64,000 nucleotides of DNA from Fidelibacterota bacterium UBA7301. GTDB lineage: Bacteria; Fidelibacterota; Marinisomatia; Marinisomatales; TCS55. Below are positions 58,290-64,000 of this stretch, piece after piece. How positions within the stretch are numbered: the stretch's first letter is position 1; every line of letters begins with the position of its first letter. The notes under the pieces were generated by a model. The model made no database searches, was not told the origin of the DNA, and worked only from the letters and a program-made list of their open reading frames with translations. The position numbers and the translations under genes were made by a program. Where the stretch lies: positions 124,001 to 188,000 of the forward strand of contig DKQT01000032.1 in NCBI GenBank assembly GCA_002471845.1. The letters run 5' to 3'.

Positions 58290-58309
58290 TTGACCCAGAG
58301 GCGTTTCAT
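58290..58309. repeat. 20-bp direct repeat, right copy
   Basis: TTGACCCAGAGGCGTTTCAT, starting right after the start codon (on the plus strand) of the MGMT-like gene; 18 of 20 bases identical to the left copy at 57862-57881, same orientation. Confidence 0.75.
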
Positions 58310-58699
58310 GCAGGAAATTACACAGAAATCACCCAACAATGTGTGAGTGCCTTTTATTTAAAGGGTACTACCCCCTAAAAGGTGTTTTGGGTTGAGATTT
58401 TAGGTTGAAAATTCTGTGTTCGTTTTAAGGTGGGCGTTATATATAAGGGGTTATTTCCACAACATTCCGTACACAAGTATTTGGAAATTCAGGGAAAAAT
58501 TTATGCGCCAATATCAACAACAGGCATAATCTTACCTTGTGGTTCAGGGCTTGGATACGGGGGGTCTATCATTTAGGTGTCTATCATATGACCTTTTCTA
58601 TGCCTCGTAGTGAGCCAATATGACACTTTGATGATACAGGTATGCCATCCGTAACTTACCCATCCAAATTACATCACACCGAGAAAGGATGGACGAGAA
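58310..58699. other. 390-base region without a recognisable gene
   Basis: Neither strand shows a credible coding frame. It contains the small palindromic run ACCCCCTAAAAGGT-like element near 58370 and several TATCAT/ATCATA repeats near 58569-58590. It ends in GAAAGGA (58682-58688), a ribosome binding site for the arsC gene. The arsC promoter presumably lies here. Confidence 0.5.
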
Positions 58700-59050
58700 A
58701 TGGACGGATTTACAATCTATCACAACCCCAGATGAGGCAAGAGTAGGCAGACCCTGCAACTGTTGCGTGACAATGGTATTGAACCCAAAATAATTGAATA
58801 TTTAAAAGAAATTCCAACGAAAGAAGATTTTCAACGCCTTGCCAAAATGCTTGGGAAAAAGCCGGCGGAATTCATTCGAAAAGGCGAATTATTATTTAAG
58901 GAGAATAACGTTAAGGAAATAATGAATGATGATTCCGCTATGTTTGAAGCCATGAATCGATTTCCCAAAATAATGGAAAGGCCCATTGTGGTTAAGGGAA
59001 ATAAAGCCGTATTGGGGAGACCGCCGGAAAGTGTGTTGGGGTTACTTTGA
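58700..59050 (+). CDS. arsC: Arsenate reductase ArsC with in-frame TGA at the catalytic cysteine (possible selenoprotein)
   Basis: ArsC reduces arsenate to arsenite with glutathione/glutaredoxin electrons. Reading from ATG 58700 gives MDGFTIYHNPR, then TGA (58733-58735), then GKSRQTLQLLRDNG and an intact rest, 116 residues in all. TGA falls on codon 12, the place of catalytic Cys12 in R773 ArsC. Arg60, Arg94 and Arg107, the three arsenate-binding arginines, are present at the same numbers. GAAAGGA upstream fits a ribosome site. Bacterial UGA can encode selenocysteine given a stem-loop just downstream; a weak one at 58737-58766 can be drawn. Alternatives are a nonsense mutation, a sequencing error, or a restart at TTG 58763 making a useless fragment. 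Confidence 0.8.
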
Positions 59051-59093
59051 TAAAGCACATTACCATTAAAGATAATCTTGTGGAATTGACGAA

Positions 59094-59510
59094 ATGAGTT
59101 ATTTAGTAGAGCAAACAGAAGATGGAAAACGGTTGTCTCCATCGTTGCCGGAGGGTGTAAAAAACTATCTTATAGATATAGATGGTACCATCTGCGACGA
59201 TATACCCAATGAAGAACCGGAGAGAATGGCCACAGCAACATTATATCCAGATGCATTAAAGACGCTAAGTCGTTGGTATGACGAAGGTCACCAAATCACA
59301 TTTTTTTCATCCAGATTAGAAGAACATCGGGAAGTCACGGAAGCATGGTTAAAAGATAATGGTTTTAAATACCACGGTCTTTTAATGGGGAAGCCCAGAG
59401 GCGGAAATTATCATTGGGTAGATAACCATATTGTCCGCGCGACCAGATTTAACGGAAAATTCACAGAATTGGTTGAAAAAGAAGTGACCATTCAAGTTTT
59501 TGAACCCTAA
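59094..59510 (+). CDS. HAD-superfamily phosphatase-like protein
   Basis: 138 residues. The HAD motif I is DIDGT (28-32) with nucleophile Asp28 and general acid Asp30. Motif II is the serine in FFSSRLEEH (about 71-79), motif III the lysine in MGKPRGG (about 118-124), and motif IV the Asp in WVDNHIV (about 128-134). It has no cap domain, like LNS2/small HADs. Substrate unknown. Forty-three bases follow arsC. Confidence 0.82.
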   Translation: MSYLVEQTEDGKRLSPSLPEGVKNYLIDIDGTICDDIPNEEPERMATATLYPDALKTLSRWYDEGHQITFFSSRLEEHREVTEAWLKDNGFKYHGLLMGKPRGGNYHWVDNHIVRATRFNGKFTELVEKEVTIQVFEP

Positions 59511-59520
59511 CCAATAGATT

Positions 59521-60006
59521 ATGGCTATACGTATATTTATCACCGGCGGTACCTTCGATAAGGAATACGATGAAATCACGGGCAAACTTTTCTTTAAAGA
59601 CACCCACATGCGTGAAATGCTGGAATTGGGTCGTTCAAAATTGGATGTGAATATCCGAACCCTTATGATGATCGACAGTCTCGAAATGACCGATGATGAC
59701 CGCAATTTAATCCTTGAAAATTGTAAGCATGCTGACGAAGACCAGATCATCATTACCCACGGTACAGATACAATGACCAAAACAGGAAAAGCATTAGCAG
59801 ATGCAAACCTGGATAAAACCATTGTCACCACAGGCGCCATGATTCCTTATAAATTTGGCAGCTCCGATGGCCTGTTTAACCTGGGCAGTGCCTTGGGGTT
59901 CGTCCAAAGTTTACCCCATGGTGTCTATGTGGCTATGAACGGCCGGTGCTTTAATTATGATAAGGTGAAGAAGAATAAAGAAACGGGTGTTTTTGAACCT
60001 TTATAG
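59521..60006 (+). CDS. Single-domain asparaginase-like protein
   Basis: 161 residues covering only the N-terminal domain of L-asparaginases (full length about 330). The nucleophile Thr11 is in ITGGTFDKEY and the second catalytic set in THGTDT (79-84, Thr82 and Asp83). TTGAMIPYKFGSSDG (about 101-115) supplies the lysine-containing motif. Such short proteins may act as dimers or have other amidase activity. It overlaps the convergent M20 gene by 6 bases. Confidence 0.82.
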   Translation: MAIRIFITGGTFDKEYDEITGKLFFKDTHMREMLELGRSKLDVNIRTLMMIDSLEMTDDDRNLILENCKHADEDQIIITHGTDTMTKTGKALADANLDKTIVTTGAMIPYKFGSSDGLFNLGSALGFVQSLPHGVYVAMNGRCFNYDKVKKNKETGVFEPL

Positions 60007-61482
60007 TTTTTGATCTTGCCCCAGGGATTCAATAAGGTGGATATAAAACTGGATCCCTTTTTTATAAGCCTTTATGCCAATTCGCTCATCAATGCCGTGG
60101 ACCCGTTTCAGATCCGAGTTATCTGTTCCTCCAATCCCTGAGAACCGATATATATTGGGTGAAAGATCCAGGAAATGTTTTGTATCCGTTCCCCCGGGAC
60201 TGATACCCGGAACTACCACCGCTAACGGGAACACTTCATAAATATTCCGGGCTAGAAATTTGAATTGTTGTGCATCGGGGTCCGATACCGGTGCTGGTTC
60301 ACGGCCGAATTGTCCTTCTGGGTGGTTTACCTCTACACGGGGATCATCAATAATTTCCCGAACCATGTCAACAATGTTTTCCGGTGTATCACCGGGGATG
60401 ATCCTGAAATTCACCATTGCTTTTGCCTGGGCCGGGATAACATTATCCTTTATACCGGCAGATATAATAGTGGGCGCCGTGGTGGTGCGAATGACCGCAT
60501 TGCCGGCGGGAGAAGAAGTAAATATCCGCTCCAGCAAGCCTTCGAATAACCACTGGTTTGCCATGATGATACGGGGCAAAAGATCCATTTCGGCCCCAAT
60601 GACCTTGAACATATGTTTGATGGGTCCGCCGAGCCGGGCAGGCAGTGGGTTGTCCTGGAGTTTAGTAATGGCCTTGGCCAAGATACCGATTGTAGTTTCT
60701 TTCTTGGGCATGGATGAATGGCCCCCGGTGCCTTTGGCTACCAGTTCCAAGGTCATATAACCTTTTTCGCTCACCGCCACAAAAGCGATCGGTTTTTCTA
60801 AACCAAAGGATTTACCGGATGTAATACCACCTCCTTCGTCCAGTATAAAATCAAATTCAATGTTATTCTTCCTAAAAAATTCTGCCGATTTTTTTGCGCC
60901 TTCATTGCCTCCTATTTCTTCATCATGCCCAAAAGCGATATAAATAGTTTGGACCGGCTGATAACCGTTTGCAATAAGCTGGTCCACCGATTCCATGATG
61001 GCGAATAGGTTACCCTTGCAATCCATAGTGCCCCGGCCCCAGATGATCTCTTCATCGGCGGTCCCGGAAAATGGCGGGAATGTCCATTGATCCAAAGATT
61101 GGTCATCAATAGGGACCACATCCATATGGGCCATGAGCAGGATCGGTTTCTTCAACGGCTGGGTTCCGCCCCACTTTAAAATGAGGCTGTGTTTATTAAT
61201 TGTGTATGGTTCAAGGGTACGAAACACTTTGGGGAATTCTCGTCGGAGATACCGGTTAAAGTTCACAAAATGTGTATAGTCTATTTTATTTGTATTCGTT
61301 TGGGATATGGTTGGGATTTTAATCCCGCCAGCAAGTCGATCAACCGCTTTTTGTATATTAATATTCATAAGTTTGGCAGGATCCCCCAGTGGGCGCACAT
61401 CACCAAGATTATATGCATTAAATAGAAGAATGGCGGTTAAAGCTGCTACCAACACTAGAATCCCCTTTAAAACATTTTTCAT
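60001..61482 (-). CDS. M20 family metallopeptidase (PM20D1-like)
   Basis: 493 residues with an N-terminal hydrophobic anchor (7-24). The dinuclear zinc centre is set by LLMAHMDVVP, WGRGTMDCKG and GHDEEIGGNEGA, with a dimerisation domain after about residue 250 and a C-terminal GISPGGTDTKHF holding the last histidine. The length and HMDVVP resemble N-acyl-amino-acid hydrolases/carboxypeptidases. It is the third gene of the aminotransferase-M24-M20 unit and overlaps M24 by 4 bases. Confidence 0.9.
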   Translation of the reverse strand: MKNVLKGILVLVAALTAILLFNAYNLGDVRPLGDPAKLMNINIQKAVDRLAGGIKIPTISQTNTNKIDYTHFVNFNRYLRREFPKVFRTLEPYTINKHSLILKWGGTQPLKKPILLMAHMDVVPIDDQSLDQWTFPPFSGTADEEIIWGRGTMDCKGNLFAIMESVDQLIANGYQPVQTIYIAFGHDEEIGGNEGAKKSAEFFRKNNIEFDFILDEGGGITSGKSFGLEKPIAFVAVSEKGYMTLELVAKGTGGHSSMPKKETTIGILAKAITKLQDNPLPARLGGPIKHMFKVIGAEMDLLPRIIMANQWLFEGLLERIFTSSPAGNAVIRTTTAPTIISAGIKDNVIPAQAKAMVNFRIIPGDTPENIVDMVREIIDDPRVEVNHPEGQFGREPAPVSDPDAQQFKFLARNIYEVFPLAVVVPGISPGGTDTKHFLDLSPNIYRFSGIGGTDNSDLKRVHGIDERIGIKAYKKGIQFYIHLIESLGQDQKL

Positions 61483-62816
61483 TTATCTGTTTCCCAGTCA
61501 ATTATGATCATTTTTATTTGTCTCGGATCGATGTAATCACATGTTTTCCCATCAAACAAAGCATCTTCTTCCAGCATGATGGCTACCTCTTTATCCCATT
61601 CCTTAATGTGAATTTTTACATTGAGTTCAATGGAGTAAGCTGTATTTGGAAAAAGGGGATAATCTCCATTTACGGGTACGCCTTCCTGTTTATCCCACAT
61701 GCCGATAGTTGGGCCGGAGCCATGACCGTAATACCCGATGGGATGGGTATAGATCTGGGGTTTGATCCCCTCTTCCTTGGCCTGCTTTAAAGCCGATAGG
61801 AGCATCTCGTTACCTGTACGCCCCGTTTTGAATTGGTCCGTGAGAATATCCTGCAACCTGTTTCCAACCCCTAACGCTTTAACCAAAAAATTCGGTGTTC
61901 TGTTTTCACCGGGCATGAAGACATAAGCGTGCTGTTGTGTGTCTGTATTTAATCCCAAGTAGGTAATACCAAAATCAACATGGAGCAAATCACCCGGGCG
62001 GATAACATTGTCCGCCTTGGCTTTGGAGAAAGCTTCCAGAAAATTAAAATTTTGATTATCGTTGCGCTGAATATCCACAGAGGGATGAAACCAAGTGATT
62101 AAATTCAGATCTCGAATCCGTTCCCGATACCACCATACGATATCGTCCGTGGTGGTGACCCCCGGTGTAATTACATTGACCGAAAACCCTTCCTTAATGA
62201 TATCATGGGCGATACGGCAGATTTCGGGATAAATCTCCATTTCTTTCTGGCTCCGTGTTTCCAGCCAGCCGATAGCTACCTGTTCGGCGCTGGTCACCCG
62301 TTTTTGATATTTTTTTGGTAATGCTTTTGTGAATAGATTATATTCAGTTGATGTGAGTCCATCAGCCTGGGCAAAGAATTCGCTTTTATTGATACCGATC
62401 TTTTCTGGGTTCTTGGCCATGATCAGGTCCGCCAGCGCTTTGTATTGGTCCGGCTGTGCTTCCGGGTCCCATGCTTTCTTGAAAATCTCCCCTACATCGT
62501 AGCGGGCCACGGCATAGGTCTCCAGCGGTTGATTATGTCCCGGGTCAAACACTACCAGGATTGTCCGCCGCCGGGCATTGAGCCAAGTGGCGGGGAGCAT
62601 GGTTCGAATTACAGGATCTTCGTTGTACTCCCGGGCGATTATGAGCCACATATCCATTTTATTACGTCGCATGATCTCCGGCAGTACCGTTTCAAAACGG
62701 TCTTTGAGCAGTGCATCCCGCACCTGCGCCCTTTCACGCATGGGTAAAATATCGGATTTGAGATTATCGGCGATTAGAATTGAGGAGAATAAAAAAATTA
62801 AAGCAATGTTTTTCAT
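61479..62816 (-). CDS. M24 family Xaa-Pro aminopeptidase-like, exported
   Basis: 445 residues with a signal peptide (1-17). Metal ligands of the pita-bread fold: Asp in HVDFG, Asp in NTDTQQHAY, His in HPIGYYGHG, Glu in SIELN and Glu in MLEEDALF, all present. The N-terminal creatinase-like domain precedes. It removes N-terminal residues before proline from peptides outside the cytoplasm. It ends 4 bases inside M20 and starts 11 bases after the aminotransferase. Confidence 0.9.
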   Translation of the reverse strand: MKNIALIFLFSSILIADNLKSDILPMRERAQVRDALLKDRFETVLPEIMRRNKMDMWLIIAREYNEDPVIRTMLPATWLNARRRTILVVFDPGHNQPLETYAVARYDVGEIFKKAWDPEAQPDQYKALADLIMAKNPEKIGINKSEFFAQADGLTSTEYNLFTKALPKKYQKRVTSAEQVAIGWLETRSQKEMEIYPEICRIAHDIIKEGFSVNVITPGVTTTDDIVWWYRERIRDLNLITWFHPSVDIQRNDNQNFNFLEAFSKAKADNVIRPGDLLHVDFGITYLGLNTDTQQHAYVFMPGENRTPNFLVKALGVGNRLQDILTDQFKTGRTGNEMLLSALKQAKEEGIKPQIYTHPIGYYGHGSGPTIGMWDKQEGVPVNGDYPLFPNTAYSIELNVKIHIKEWDKEVAIMLEEDALFDGKTCDYIDPRQIKMIIIDWETDK

Positions 62817-62827
62817 GATGGACTTCC

Positions 62828-63958
62828 TTAGAATGATTCTTTAATGGTTTGAAATAACCTGTCTGCATCACCCGGTGTATTATATAAATAGGGTGCTACG
62901 CGGATTGAATTCCCACGGGTGCTGACATAAATATTTCTTCGTTTTAATGATTTCGCCAGTTTACTGGGCACCCCATCCTTGAATTGAATCCCAAGAATAT
63001 GTGGTGCCCGATGGTTTTTATTACGGACTGATAGACCGAATTCTATAGCCCTTTCGGCCATCTCATCCGTGAGTATGGAAAGCGTTTTTTGAATATTTTC
63101 AACACCCCATTCATAAACCTGGTTTAAAGCCGCTATGGCCATGGGCATGAGAACAAAATTACTTCTTTCCCCCACATCAAACCGCCTCGCCCCAGGCTGG
63201 TATGCATCCGTGTAATTAACTAAGTTGGAAAAATCTTCACTCCTGTCGCGGGCCATCCAGTTATACTCTAAGGGAATACCGTTTAAATGTTTATCATTCA
63301 CAAACATATACCCGAATGAATAGGGACCCAAGAGCCACTTGTACCCTACCATAATTATGAAATCTGGCTGAACCAATTTTATATCAATGGGAATTACGCC
63401 GGCGGATTGGGAGGCATCCACCACCAAAGTGACCCCATAGTTTCTGCAGCGGGAACCAACCGCGTTGAGGTCAATGAGGGTACCGTCGGCCCAATGGCAG
63501 TTTGGGATGGCCGCTACAGCAGTCCTGTCATTTATGGCTTCCAAGACGGATTGGGTGCAATCCTCACCTGTTTTGGAAATGGTGATGATCGAAGCCCCGG
63601 CACGATCCGCCGCCGCCTTCCAGGCATAATAGTTGGATGGAAACTGCTCCTCCAGCACAACAATCTCATCCCCGGTATTGATAGGGAGATTAGCGGCGGC
63701 AACAGCGATTCCATAACTGACCGAGGGGATAAAGGCTACATTTTCAGCATCCGTATTCATAATTTTGGCAAACAGTGCACGGCACTTTTCCGATTCCGTG
63801 AAAAAATCACTAGCTGTTAGTTCCCAAGGGGATGATTTTTTGGCAACAGCCTTTATTCCAGCTTCTTTGACTGCACGCAATTGGGGTGATAAGTAGGCGC
63901 AATTTAAATAGGTGATATCTTCAGGGATATCAAATAAATGTTTTTGTATGGAGATCAT
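62828..63958 (-). CDS. Class V aminotransferase (cysteine-desulfurase-like fold)
   Basis: 376 residues. The PLP lysine is in MVGYKWLLGPYSFGY (near residue 208), with LVVDASQSAGVIPIDI (about 180-195, Asp contacting PLP) and YLNCAYLSPQL at the N-terminus. VLEEQFPSNYYAW binds substrate. Class V members include cysteine desulfurases, kynureninases and isopenicillin-N-epimerase-like enzymes; the substrate is not determined and a cysteine-bearing loop for desulfuration is not seen. First gene of the minus-strand operon; 42 bases remain to the window end. Confidence 0.85.
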   Translation of the reverse strand: MISIQKHLFDIPEDITYLNCAYLSPQLRAVKEAGIKAVAKKSSPWELTASDFFTESEKCRALFAKIMNTDAENVAFIPSVSYGIAVAAANLPINTGDEIVVLEEQFPSNYYAWKAAADRAGASIITISKTGEDCTQSVLEAINDRTAVAAIPNCHWADGTLIDLNAVGSRCRNYGVTLVVDASQSAGVIPIDIKLVQPDFIIMVGYKWLLGPYSFGYMFVNDKHLNGIPLEYNWMARDRSEDFSNLVNYTDAYQPGARRFDVGERSNFVLMPMAIAALNQVYEWGVENIQKTLSILTDEMAERAIEFGLSVRNKNHRAPHILGIQFKDGVPSKLAKSLKRRNIYVSTRGNSIRVAPYLYNTPGDADRLFQTIKESF

Positions 63959-64000
63959 TTAACTGATAGGATGAATTTTAGACCGGTAATCTGTCCGTAC

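Noticed and set aside
58763..59050. A separate 95-codon gene starting at TTG 58763
   Set aside because: It is simply the arsC frame after the TGA; it would lack the active-site loop, and the upstream in-frame HNPR and ribosome site show the true start at 58700.

Overview
The window is one contiguous piece of a bacterial chromosome with moderate-to-low GC. It has informational core genes, an anaerobic-type 2-oxoacid:ferredoxin oxidoreductase, a complete purine operon, and many exported peptidases, lipoproteins and sodium symporters. Split two-domain pyruvate:ferredoxin oxidoreductase, paired M16 peptidases, lipobox proteins, SurA-like chaperones and a beta-barrel-like C-terminus point to a Gram-negative with an outer membrane. 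My best guess is a marine lineage of the Bacteroidota/Marinimicrobia (SAR406) neighbourhood. That placement is impression, not proof: no rRNA or tRNA gene is visible here.

Layout. 1-5146 (+): mfd, a parvulin-like lipoprotein and a two-domain SurA-like PPIase. 5147-5530: a gene-free, AT-rich stretch with four DnaA-box-like 9-mers, and the base composition of the top strand changes across it. I call it a candidate oriC. 5531-12259 (+): dnaN, a DUF721/DciA-like gene, gyrB, gyrA, a YggS-type PLP protein. 12259-16309 (+): an unknown gene and a two-subunit PFOR, all with ATGA overlaps. 16312-20629 (+): GNAT acetyltransferase, ICMT-like methyltransferase, an active/inactive M16 peptidase pair, a DHFR-like protein. 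20670-24335: an unusual SRPBCC protein with three C-terminal repeats, then a scar holding fragments of mutM, paaK, an IS30 transposase and hyuB around an intact GDPD gene and a rhodanese. 24332-24976 (-): an unknown membrane protein.

25001-39986 (-) is one tightly packed operon, transcribed purA-purL-purM-[lipoprotein hydrolase]-purQ/S-purC-purE-purB-purF-purD-purN-purH. It encodes the whole route from PRPP to IMP and the first AMP step. PurS appears fused in two copies to PurQ, and PurE looks like the class II enzyme that needs no PurK, which explains why free purS and purK are missing. 40116-51889 (-) carries a metalloprotease/propeller/barrel hybrid, an EamA exporter, a sodium symporter gene split by a 1.7 kb AT-rich cassette-like insert, a DUF3311-like subunit, a PAF-acetylhydrolase-like protein, a second intact symporter and an NPP-type phosphodiesterase. 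51917-57835 (+): an iodotyrosine-deiodinase-like nitroreductase, a SUMF1-domain protein, an exported Gfo/Idh/MocA dehydrogenase with a sugar isomerase, an S10 carboxypeptidase-like protein and a lipoprotein. 57882-64000: an MGMT-like gene bounded exactly by 20 bp direct repeats, an ArsC gene with in-frame TGA at the catalytic cysteine, a HAD protein, a one-domain asparaginase, and on the minus strand an aminotransferase, M24 and M20 peptidase operon.

The most striking observation is the arsC gene at 58700-59050. TGA sits at codon 12, the position of catalytic Cys12 in plasmid R773 ArsC, while Arg60, Arg94 and Arg107 are kept at identical numbers. This is either a selenocysteine arsenate reductase or a very precise nonsense mutation. 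No selenocysteine machinery lies in the window and the downstream hairpin is only a weak SECIS candidate.
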